Shown: positions 1 to 12,023 of the stretch, piece by piece | How the letters are laid out: each line of letters starts with the position of its first letter | Position numbering within the stretch: position 1 is the stretch's first letter | Source of the DNA: Zea mays | Taxonomy: Eukaryota; Streptophyta; Magnoliopsida; Poales; Poaceae | Assembly: GCF_902167145.1 (NCBI RefSeq) | Contig: NC_050100.1 | Location: 200,731,974 to 200,795,973, forward strand | Direction of reading: 5' to 3' | Length of the DNA stretch: 64,000 bases | Made by a program: the position numbers and the translations under genes | Notes under the pieces: generated by a model | Seen by the model: only the letters and a program-made list of their open reading frames with translations | Told to the model about the DNA's origin: nothing | Database searches by the model: none

Positions 1-762
1 TGTGGCCATTGATCGTCGACCAGAGGCTCATACTCCTCACCCCACATATGTTTCCTTGCCATAGATCACATTCTTGGATTTCTGGTGGAGACCATTTCTT
101 GGTCAAAAATCCGTAGGTGTTAGCCTTCAGTATTATTGAAAATGGTCGTTCATGGCTATTTTCGACAAAAATGGGGGTTGTGTGGCCATTGATCATCGAC
201 CAGAGGCTCATAAACCTCACCCCACATATGTTTCCTTGCCATAGATCACATTCTTGGATTTCTAGTGGAGACCATTTCTTGGTCAAAAATCCGTAGGTGT
301 TAGCTTCTAGTATTATTGAAAAATGGTCGCTCATGGCTATTTTCATAAAAAATGGGGGTTGTGTGGCCATTTATCATCGACTAGAGGCTCATAAACCTCA
401 CCCCACATATGTTTCCTTGCCATAGATCACATTCTTGGATTTCTGGTGGAGACCATTTCTTGGTCAAAAACTCGTACGTGTTAGCCTTCGGTATTATTGA
501 AAATGGTCGTTCATGGCTATTTTCGGCAAAATGGGGGTTGTGTGGCCATTGATCATCGACCAGAGGCTCGTACACCTCACCCCACATATGCTTCCTTGCC
601 ATAAATCACATTCTTGGATTTCTGGTGGAGACCATTTCTTGGGAAAAAATCCGAATGTGTTAGCCTTCGGTATTTTTGAAAATGGTCATTCATGGCTATT
701 TTCGACAAAAATGGGGGTTGCGTGGCCATTGATCTTCGACCAGAGGCTCATACACCTCACTA

Positions 763-3700
763 CACATATGTTTCCTTGCCATAGATCACATTCTTGGATT
801 TATGGTGGAGACCATTTATTGGTCAAAAATCTGTACGTGTTAGCCTTCAGTATTATTGAAAATGGTCATTCATGGCTATTTTCGACAAAAATGGGGGTTG
901 TGTGGCCATTGATCATCGACCAGAGGCTCGTAAACCTCACCCCACATATGTTTTCTAGCCATAGATCACATTCTTTGATTTCTGGTGGAGACCATTTCTT
1001 GGTAAAAAATCTGAATGTTTTAGCCTTCGGTACTATTGAAAATGGTCGTTCATGGCTATTTTCGACAAAAATGGGGGTTGTGTGGCCCTTGATATTCGAC
1101 CAAAGGCTCATACACCTCACTACACATATGTTTCCTTGCCATAGATCACATTCTTGGATTTATTGTGGAGACCATTTCTTGGTCAAAAATCCGTAGGTGT
1201 TAGCCTTCAGTGTCATTGAAAATGGTCGTTCATGGCTAGTTTCGACAAAAATGGGGTTTGTGTGGCCATTGATCATCGACCAAAGGCTCGTACACTTCAC
1301 CCCACATATGTTTTCTTGCCAGAGATCACATTCTAGGATTTCTGGTGGAGACCATTTCTTGGTCAAAAATCTGTTGGTGTTAGCCTTCGGTATTATTGAA
1401 AATGGTCGTTCATGGCTATTTTCGACTAAAATGGGGGTTGTGTGGCCATTTATAATCGACCAGAGGCTCATACACCTCACCCCACATATGTTTCCTTGCC
1501 ATAGATCACATTCTTGGATTTCTGGTGGAGACCATTTCTTGGTCAAAAATCCGTACGTGTTAGCCTTCAGTATTATTGAAAATGGTCATTCATGGCTATT
1601 TTCGACAAAAAATGGGGGTTGTGTGGCCAATGATCATCAACCAGAGGCTCGTAAACCTCACCCCACATATGTTTCCTTGCCATAGATCACATTCTTTGAT
1701 TTCTGGTGGAGACCATTTTTTGGTCAAAAATCTGAATGTGTTAGCCTTCAGTGTCATTGAAAATGGTCGTTCATGGCTATTTTCGACAAAAATTAGGGTT
1801 GTGTGGCCATTGATCATCGACAAGAGGCTCGTACACCTCAACCCACATATGTTTCCTTGCCATAGATCGCATTCTTGGATTTATGGTGGAGACCATTTTT
1901 TGGTCAAAAATCCGTAGTTGTTAGCCTTCAATGTCATTGAAAATGGTTGTTCATGGCTATTTTCGACAAAAATAGGGGTTGTGTGGCCATTGATCATCGA
2001 CTAGAGGCTCGTACACCTCACCCCACATATGTTTCCTTGCCGTAGATCACATTCTTGGATTCCTTTGTGGAGACCATTTCTTGGTCAAAAATCCGTAGGT
2101 GTTAGCCTTCGGTATTATTGAAAATGGTCGTTCATGGCTATTTTCGAAAAAATGGGGGTTGTGTGGCCATTGATCATCGACCAGAGGCTCATACACCTCA
2201 CCCCACATATGTTTCCTTGCCATAGATCACATTCTTGGATTTATGGTGGAGACCATTTATTGGTCAAAAATCTGTACGTGTTAGCCTTCAGTATTATTGA
2301 AAATGGTCATTCATGGCTATTTTCGACAAAAATGGGGGTTGTGTGGCCATTGATCATCGACCAGAGGCTCGTAAACCTCACCCCACATATGTTTTCTAGC
2401 CATAGATCACATTCTTTGATTTCTGGTGGAGACCATTTCTTGGTAAAAAATCTGAATGTTTTAGCCTTCGGTACTATTGAAAATGGTCGTTCATGGCTAT
2501 TTTCGACAAAAATGGGGGTTGTGTGGCCCTTGATATTCGACCAAAGGCTCATACACCTCACTACACATATGTTTCCTTGCCATAGATCACATTCTTGGAT
2601 TTATTGTGGAGACCATTTCTTGGTCAAAAATCCGTAGGTGTTAGCCTTCAGTGTCATTGAAAATGGTCGTTCATGGCTAGTTTCGACAAAAATGGGGTTT
2701 GTGTGGCCATTGATCATCGACCAAAGGCTCGTACACTTCACCCCACATATGTTTTCTTGCCAGAGATCACATTCTAGGATTTCTGGTGGAGACCATTTCT
2801 TGGTCAAAAATCTGTTGGTGTTAGCCTTCGGTATTATTGAAAATGGTCGTTCATGGCTATTTTCGACTAAAATGGGGGTTGTGTGGCCATTTATAATCGA
2901 CCAGAGGCTCATACACCTCACCCCACATATGTTTCCTTGCCATAGATCACATTCTTGGATTTCTGGTGGAGACCATTTCTTGGTCAAAAATCCGTACGTG
3001 TTAGCCTTCAGTATTATTGAAAATGGTCATTCATGGCTATTTTCGACAAAAAATGGGGGTTGTGTGGCCAATGATCATCAACCAGAGGCTCGTAAACCTC
3101 ACCCCACATATGTTTCCTTGCCATAGATCACATTCTTTGATTTCTGGTGGAGACCATTTTTTGGTCAAAAATCTGAATGTGTTAGCCTTCAGTGTCATTG
3201 AAAATGGTCGTTCATGGCTATTTTCGACAAAAATTAGGGTTGTGTGGCCATTGATCATCGACAAGAGGCTCGTACACCTCAACCCACATATGTTTCCTTG
3301 CCATAGATCGCATTCTTGGATTTATGGTGGAGACCATTTTTTGGTCAAAAATCCGTAGTTGTTAGCCTTCAATGTCATTGAAAATGGTTGTTCATGGCTA
3401 TTTTCGACAAAAATAGGGGTTGTGTGGCCATTGATCATCGACTAGAGGCTCGTACACCTCACCCCACATATGTTTCCTTGCCGTAGATCACATTCTTGGA
3501 TTCCTTTGTGGAGACCATTTCTTGGTCAAAAATCCGTAGGTGTTAGCCTTCGGTATTATTGAAAATGGTCGTTCATGGCTATTTTCGAAAAAATGGGGGT
3601 TGTGTGGCCATTGATCATCGACCAGAGGCTCATACACCTCACCCCACATATGTTTCCTTGCCATAGATCACATTCTTGGATTTATGGTGGAGACCATTTA

Positions 3701-5124
3701 TTGGTCAAAAATCTGTACGTGTTAGCCTTCAGTATTATTGAAAATGGTCATTCATGGCTATTTTCGACAAAAATGGGGGTTGTGTGGCCATTGATCATCG
3801 ACCAGAGGCTCGTAAACCTCACCCCACATATGTTTTCTAGCCATAGATCACATTCTTTGATTTCTGGTGGAGACCATTTCTTGGTAAAAAATCTGAATGT
3901 TTTAGCCTTCGGTACTATTGAAAATGGTCGTTCATGGCTATTTTCGACAAAAATGGGGGTTGTGTGGCCCTTGATATTCGACCAAAGGCTCATACACCTC
4001 ACTACACATATGTTTCCTTGCCATAGATCACATTCTTGGATTTATTGTGGAGACCATTTCTTGGTCAAAAATCCGTAGGTGTTAGCCTTCAGTGTCATTG
4101 AAAATGGTCGTTCATGGCTAGTTTCGACAAAAATGGGGTTTGTGTGGCCATTGATCATCGACCAAAGGCTCGTACACTTCACCCCACATATGTTTTCTTG
4201 CCAGAGATCACATTCTAGGATTTCTGGTGGAGACCATTTCTTGGTCAAAAATCTGTTGGTGTTAGCCTTCGGTATTATTGAAAATGGTCGTTCATGGCTA
4301 TTTTCGACTAAAATGGGGGTTGTGTGTCCATTTATAATCGACCAGAGGCTCATACACCTCACCCCACATATGTTTCCTTGCCATAGATCACATTCTTGGA
4401 TTTCTGGTGGAGACCATTTCTTGGTCAAAAATCCGTACGTGTTAGCCTTCAGTATTATTGAAAATGGTCATTCATGGCTATTTTCGACAAAAAATGGGGG
4501 TTGTGTGGCCAATGATCATCAACCAGAGGCTCGTAAACCTCACCCCACATATGTTTCCTTGCCATAGATCACATTCTTTGATTTCTGGTGGAGACCATTT
4601 TTTGGTCAAAAATCTGAATGTGTTAGCCTTCAGTGTCATTGAAAATGGTCGTTCATGGCTATTTTCGACAAAAATTAGGGTTGTGTGGCCATTGATCATC
4701 GACAAGAGGCTCGTACACCTCAACCCACATATGTTTCCTTGCCATAGATCGCATTCTTGGATTTATGGTGGAGACCATTTTTTGGTCAAAAATCCGTAGT
4801 TGTTAGCCTTCAATGTCATTGAAAATGGTTGTTCATGGCTATTTTCGACAAAAATAGGGGTTGTGTGGCCATTGATCATCGACTAGAGGCTCGTACACCT
4901 CACCCCACATATGTTTCCTTGCCGTAGATCACATTCTTGGATTCCTTTGTGGAGACCATTTCTTGGTCAAAAATCCGTAGGTGTTAGCCTTCGGTATTAT
5001 TGAAAATGGTCGTTCATGGCTATTTTCGAAAAAATGGGGGTTGTGTGGCCATTGATCATCGACCAGAGGCTCATACACCTCACCCCACATATGTTTCCTT
5101 GCCATAGATCACATTCTTGGATTT
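763..5124 (-). repeat. 8-unit higher-order repeat, 1,441 bp x 3 near-identical copies
   Basis: Positions p and p+1,441 agree from about 763 to 5,124, giving copies 763-2,203, 2,204-3,644 and 3,645-5,085 plus a 39-base start of a fourth. The copies share private variants, for example the tcctttgtgg insertion at about 2,060, 3,500 and 4,941, and the extra A before atggggg near 1,612, 3,053 and 4,494. The only difference I noticed is G to T at 4,327. Neighbouring monomers within one copy differ at many sites, so the 8-mer, not the monomer, was the unit most recently amplified. Both edges are sharp: similarity at 1,441-bp spacing is lost upstream of 763 and from 5,125 on. Confidence 0.92.
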
Positions 5125-8100
5125 CTGGTGGAGACCATTTCTTAGCCAAAAATCCGTAGGTGTTAGCCTCTAGTATTATTGAAAATGGTCGCTCATGGCT
5201 ATTTTCATCAAAAATGGGGGTTGTGTGGCCATCTATCATCTTCTAGAGGCTCGTAAACCTCACCCACATATGTTTCCTTGCCATAGATCACATTCTTGGA
5301 TTTCTGGTGGAGACCATTTCTTGGTCAAAAATTCGTACGTGTTAGCCTTCGGTATTATTGAAAATGGTCGTTCATGGCTATTTTTGACAAAATGGGGGTT
5401 GTGTGGCCATTGATCATCGACCAGAGGCTCGTACACCTCACCCACATATGTTTCATTGCCATAGATAACATTCTTGGATTTCTGGTGGAGACCATTTCTT
5501 GGGAAAAAATCCGAATGAGTTAGCCTTCGGTATTTTTGAAAATGGTCATTCATGGCTATTTTCGACAAAAATGGGGGTTGTGTGGCAATTGATCTTCGAC
5601 CAGAGGCTCATACACCTCATTACACATATGTTTCCTTGCCATAGATCACATTCTTGGATTTATGGTGGAGACCATTTCTTGGTCAGAAATCCATAGGTGT
5701 TAGCCTTTAGTGTCATTGAAAATGGTCGTTCATGGCTATTTTCGACAAAAATGGGGGTTGTGTGGCCATTGATCATTGACCAGAGGCTCGTACACTTCAC
5801 CCCACATATGTTTTCTTGCCATAGATCACATTCTTGGATTTCTGGAGGAGACCATTTCTTGGTCAAAAATCTGTTGGTGTTAGCCTTCGGTATTATTGAA
5901 AATGGTCGTTCATGGCTATTTTTGACTAAAATGGGGGTTGTGTGGCCATTTATCATCGACCAGAGGCTCGTACAATTCACCCCACATATGTTTCCTTGCC
6001 ATAGATCACATTATTGGATTTCTGGTGGAGACCATTTCTTGGTCAAAAATCCGTACGTGTTAGCCTTCGGTATTATTGAAAATGGTCATTCATGGCTATT
6101 TTCGACAAAAATGGGTTTGTGTGGCCATTGATCTTCGACCAGAGGCTCATACACCTCACTACACTTATGTTTCCTTGCCATAGATCACATTCTTGGATTT
6201 ATGGTGGAGACCATTTCTTGGTCAAAAATCCATAGGTGTTAGCCTTCAGTGTCTTTGAAAATGGTCGTTCATGGCTATTTTCGACAAAAATGGGGGTTGT
6301 GTGGCCATTGATCATTGACCAGAGGCTCGTACACTTCACCCCACATATGTTTTCTTGCCCTAGATCACATTCTTGGATTTCTAGAGGAGACCATTTCTTG
6401 GTCAAAAATCTGTTGGTGTTAGCATTCGGTATTATTGAAAATGGTCGTTCATGGCTATTTTTGACTAAAATGGGGGTTGTGTGGCCATTTATCATCGACC
6501 AGAGGCTCGTACAATTCACCCCACATATGTTTCCTTGCCATAGATCACATTCTTGGATTTCTGGTGGAGACCATTTCTTGGTCAAAAATCCGTACGTGTT
6601 AGCCTTCGGTATTATTGAAAATGGTCATTCATGGCTATTTTCGACACAAATGGGGGTTGTGTGGCCATTGATCTTCGACCAGAGGCTCATACACCTCACT
6701 ACACATATGTTTCCTTGCCATAGATCACACTCTTGGATTTATGGTGGAGACCATTTCTTGGTCAAAAATCCATAGGTGTTAGCCTTCAGTGTCACTGAAA
6801 ATGGTTGTTCATGGCTATTTTCGACAAAAATGGGGGTTGTGTGGCCATTGATCATCGACCAGAGGCTCGTACACTTCACCCCACATATGTTTTCTTGCCA
6901 TAGATCATAATCTTGGATTTCTTGTGGAGACAATTTGTTGGTCAAAAATTCGTAGCTGTTAGCCTTCAGTGTCATTGAAAATGGTCATTCATGGTTATTT
7001 TCGACAAAAATGGGGGTTGTGTCGCCATTGATCATCGACCAGAGGATCGTACACCTCACCCCACATAAGTTTCCTTGCCATATATCACATTCTTGGATTT
7101 CTGGTGGAGACCATTTCTTGGTCAAAATTCCGTAGGTGTTAGCCTTCGGTGTTATTGAAAATGGTCGTTCATGGCTATTTTCGTCAAAAATGGGGGTTGT
7201 GTGGCAATTGATCATCGACCAAAGGCTCGTACACCTCACCCCATATGTGTTTCCTTGCCATAAACCACATTCTTGGATTTCTGGTGGTGACCATTTCTTG
7301 GTCAAAAATCCGTAGGTGTTAGCCTTCGGTATTATTGAAAATGGTCGTTCATGGCTATTTTCGACAAAAATGGGGGTTGTGTGGCCATTGATCATCGACC
7401 AAAGGCTCATACACCTCACCCCACATATGTTTCCTTGCCATAGACCACATTCTTGGATTTCTGGTGGAGACCATTTGTTGGTCAAAAATCCGTAGGTGTT
7501 AGCTTTCGGTATTATTGAAAATGGTCGTTCATGGCTATTTTCATCAAAAATGGGGGTTGTGTGGCCATTTATCATCGACCAGAGTCTCGTACACCTCACC
7601 CCACTTATGTTTCCTTGCCATAGAGCACACTCTAGGATTTCTGGTGGAGACCATTTCTTGGTCAAAAATTCGTACGTGTTAGCCTTCGGTATTATTGAAA
7701 ATGGTCGTTCATGGCTATTTTCGACAAAATGGGGGTTGTGTGGCCATTGATCATCGACCAGAGGCTCGTACACCTCACCCACATATGTTTCCTTGCGGTA
7801 GATCACATTCTTGGATTTATGGTGGAGACCATTTGTTGGTCAAAAATTCGTAGGTGTTAGCCTTCAGTGTCATTGAAAATGGTCATTCATGGCTATTTTC
7901 GACAAAAATGGGGGTTGTGTGGCCATTGATCATCGACCAGAGGCTCGTACACTTCACCCCACATATGTTTTATTGCTATAGATCACATTCTTGGATTTCT
8001 GGTGGAGACCATTTCTTGGTCAAAAATCCATAGGTGTTAGCCTTTAGTGTCATTGAAAATGGTCGTTCATGGCTATTTTCGACAAAAATGGGGGTTGTGT

Positions 8101-10914
8101 GGCCATTGATCATCGACCAGAGGCTCGTACACTTCACCCCACAAATGTTTTCATGCCATAGATCACAATCTTGGATTTCTCGTGGAGACCATTTGTTGGT
8201 CAAAAATTCGTAGGTGTTAGCCTTAAGTGTCATTGAAAATGGTCATTCATGGCTATTTTCGACAAAAATGGGGGTTGTGTCGCCATTGATCATCGACCAG
8301 AGGCTCGTACACCTCACCCCACATAAGTTTCCTTGCCATAGATCACATTCTTGGATTTCTGGTGGAGACCATTTCTTGGTCAAAATTCCGTAGGTGTTAG
8401 CCTTCGGTATTATTGAAAATGGTCGTTCATGGCTATTTTCGACAAAAATGGGGGTTGTGTGGCAATTGATCATCGACCAAAGGCTCATACACCTCACCCC
8501 ACATATGTTTCCTTGCCATAGACCACATTCTTGGATTTCTGGTGGAGACCATTTCTTGGTAAAAAATCCATAGGTGTTAGCCTTCAGTGTCATTGAAAAT
8601 GGTCATTCATGGCTATTTTCGACAAAAATGGGGGTTCTGTGGCCATTGATCATCGACCAGAGGCTCGTACACTTCACCCCACATATGTTTTATTGTTATA
8701 GATCACATTCTTGGATTTCTGGTGGAGACCATTTCTTGGTCAAAAATATGTTGGTGTTAGCCTTCGGTATTATTGAAAATGGTCGTTCATGGCTATTTTC
8801 GACTAAAATGGGGGTTGTGTGGCCATTTATCATCGACCAGAGGCTCGTACACCTCACCCCACATATGTTTACTTGCCATAGATCACATTCTTGGATTTCT
8901 GGTTGAGACCATTTCTTGGTTAAAAATCCGTACGTGTTAGCCTTCGGTATTATTGAAAATGGTCATTTATGGCTATTTTCGACAAAAATGGGGTTGTGTG
9001 GCCATTGATTATCGACCAGAGGCTCGTACACCTCACCCCACACATGTTTCCTTGCCATAGGTCACATTCTTGGATTTCTGGTGGTGACCATTTCTTGGTA
9101 AAAAATCCGTAGGTGTTAGCCTTCGGTATTATTGAAAATGGTCGTTCATAGCTATTTTCGACAAAAATGGGGGTTGTGTGGCCATTGATCATCGACCAAA
9201 GGCTCATAAACCTCACCCCACATATGTTTCCTTGCCATAGACCACATTCTTGGATTTCTGGTGGAGACCATTTGTTGGTCAAAAATCCGTAGGTGTTAGC
9301 CTTCGGTATTATTGAAAATGGTCGTTCATGGCTATTTTCATCAAAAATGGGGGTTGTGTGGCCATTTATTATCAACCAGAGGCTCATACACCTCACCCCA
9401 CATTTGTTTCCTTGCCATAGATCACATTCTTGGATTTCTAGTGGAGACCATTTCTTGGTCAAAAATCCGTACGTGTTAGCCTTTGGTATTATTGAAAATG
9501 GTCGTTCATGGCTATTTTCGACAAAATAGAGGTTCTGTGGCCATTGATCATCGACCAGAGGCTCATACACCTCACCCACATATGTTTCCTTGTTGTAGAT
9601 CACATTCTTGGATTTCTGGTGGAGACCATTTCTTGGGCAAAAATCTGAATGTGTTAGCCTTCGGTATTATTGAAAATGGTTATTCATGGCTATTTTCGAC
9701 AAAAAATGGGGGTTGCGTGGCCATTTATCTTCAACCAGAGGCTCATACACCTCACTACACATATGTTTTCTTGCCATAGATCACATTCTTGGATCTATGG
9801 TGGAGACCAGTTCTTGGTCAAAAATCCATAGGTGTTAGCCTTCAGTGTCATTGAAAATAGTCGTTCATGGCTATTTTCGACAATAATGGGGGTTGTGTGG
9901 CCATTGATAATCGACCAGAGGCTCGTACACCTCACCCCACATATGTTTCCTTGCCATAGATCACATTCTTGGATTTCTGGTGGAGACCATTTCTTGGTCA
10001 AAAATCCGTAGGTGTTAGCCTTCGGTATCATTGAAAATGGTCGTTCATGGCTATTTTCGACAAAAATGGGGGTTGTGTGGCCATTGATCATCGACTAGAG
10101 GCTAGTACACCTCACCCCACATATGTTTTATTGCCATAGATCAAAATCTTGGATTTCTCGTGGAGACCATTTCTTGGTCAAAAATCCGTACGTGTTAGCC
10201 TTCGGTATTATTGAAAAAGGTCGTTCATGGCTATTTTCGACAAAAATGGGGGTTGTGTGGCCATTGATCATCGGCAAGTGGCTCGTACACCTCACCTGAC
10301 ATATAATTCCTTGCCATAGACCATATTCTTGGATTTCTGGTGGAGACGATTTCTTGGTCAAAAATCCGTAGGTGTTAGCCTTCAGTATTATTGAAAATGG
10401 TCGTTCATGGCTATTTTCGACAAAAATGGGGGTTGTGTGGCCATTGATCATCAACCAGAGGCTCGTACACCTCACCCCACATATGTTTCCTTGCCATAGA
10501 TCAAATTCTTGGATTTCTGGTGAAGACCATTTCTTGGTCAAAAATCCGTAGGTGTTAGCCTTCGATATTATTGTAAATGGTCGTTCATGGCTATTTTCGA
10601 CGAAAATGGGGGTTGTGTGGCCATTGATCATCGACCAGAGGCTCATACACCTCACCCCACATATGTTTCCTTGCCATAGATCACATTCTTGGATTTCTGG
10701 TGGAGACCATTTCATGGTCAAAAATCTGTAGGTGTTAGCCTTTGGTATTATTGAAAATGGTCGTTCATGGCTATTTTCGACAAAATGGGGGTTGTGTGGC
10801 CATTGATCATCGACCAGAGGCTCGTACACCTCACCCCACATATGTTTCCTTGCCATAGATCACATTCTTGGATTTCTGGTGGAGACCATTTCTTGGGCAA
10901 AAATCCGAATGTGT

Positions 10915-10929
10915 TAGCCTTAGCCTTCG
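10915..10929. repeat. 6-bp slippage duplication inside a knob monomer
   Basis: The usual gttagccttcgg is expanded to gttagccttagccttcgg, a tandem copy of agcctt. It lengthens this monomer to about 186 bp and is a useful private marker. Confidence 0.85.
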
Positions 10930-11941
10930 GTATTATTGAAAATGGTCATTCATGGCTATTTTCGACAAAAATGGGGGTTGTGTGGCCATTTATCTTCAAC
11001 CAGAGGCTCATACACCTCACTACACATATGTTTTCTTGCCATATATCACATTCTTGGATCTATGGTGGAGACCAGTTCTTGGTCAAAAAATCCGTAGGTG
11101 TAGCCTTCAGTGTCATTGAAAATAGTCGTTCATGGCTATTTTCGAAAGAAATGGGGGTTGTGTGGCCATTGATAATCGACCAGAGGCTCGTGCACCTCAC
11201 CCCACAAATGTTTCCTTGCCATAGATCACATTCTTGGATTTCTGGTGGAGACCATTTCTTGGTCAAAAATCTGTATGTGTTAGCCTTCGGTATTATTGAA
11301 AATGGTCGTTCATTGCTATTTTCGACAAAAATGGGGGTTGTGTGGCCATTTATCTTCGACCAGAGGCTCGTACACCTGACCCCACATATGTTTCATTACC
11401 ATAGATCACAATCTTGGATTTCTCGTGGAGACCATTTCTTGGTCACAAATCCGTACGTGTTAGCCTTCTGTATTATTGAAAATGGTCGTTCATGGCTAGT
11501 TTCGACAAAAAATGGGGTTGTGTGGCCATTGATCATCGACCAGAGGCTCGTACAACTCACCCCACATATGTTTCCTTGCCATAGATAATATTCTTGGATT
11601 TCTGGTGGAGACGATTTCTTGGTCAAAAATCCGTAGGTGTTAGCCTTCTGTATTATTGAAAATGGTCGTTCATGGCTATATTCGACAAAAATGGGGGTTG
11701 CGTGGCCATTGATCATCGACCAGAGTCTCGTACACCTCACCCCACATATGTTTCCTTGCAATAGATCACATTCTTGGATTTCTGGTGGAGACCGTTTCTT
11801 GGTCAAAAATCCGTAGGTGTTAGCCTTCGGTATTATTGAAAATGGTCGTTCATGGCTATTTTCGACTAAAATGGGGGTTGTGTGGCCATTTATCATCGAC
11901 CAGAGGCTCGTACACCTCACCCCACATATGTTTACTTGCCA

Positions 11942-12023
11942 TAGATCACATTCTTGGATTTCTGGTGGAGACCGTTTCTTGCCTAAGAAATGGTCTCCAC
12001 CAGAAATCCAAGAATGTGATCTA
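11942..12023. other. Palindromic orientation switch R1/F1 (hairpin-like junction)
   Basis: The left arm 11,942-11,980 and right arm 11,985-12,023 are reverse complements over 39 bp with one mismatch (the G in gaccgttt against A), separated by a 4-base spacer at 11,981-11,984. Satellite orientation changes here from reverse to forward. The junction lies in the only obvious dyad of the monomer, GACC-N7-GGTC (gaccatttcttggtc). A fold-back or template switch at that dyad is a reasonable inference. Confidence 0.9.

Larger units (their letters stand above)
1..11981 (-). repeat. knob180 satellite array, reverse-oriented block R1
   Basis: This is an uninterrupted head-to-tail array of about 66 monomers of 180 bp. 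The phrase tgtggccattgatc recurs at 1, 181, 541 and so on, with indels of one or two bases only. Read on the minus strand, each unit carries GGCCACACAACCCCC, then GCCATGAACGACC, then GGTCTCCACCAG, which I recognise as the maize 180-bp knob repeat. In maize this family forms cytological knobs and can act as a neocentromere in lines with the Ab10 drive system; that is family knowledge and is not shown by this sequence. The block contains the 8-unit higher-order repeat at 763-5,124 listed separately. Units at 7.0-9.6 kb and 9.8-11.6 kb have relatives in the later blocks. No gene is present; long reading frames here are incidental. Confidence 0.93.
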
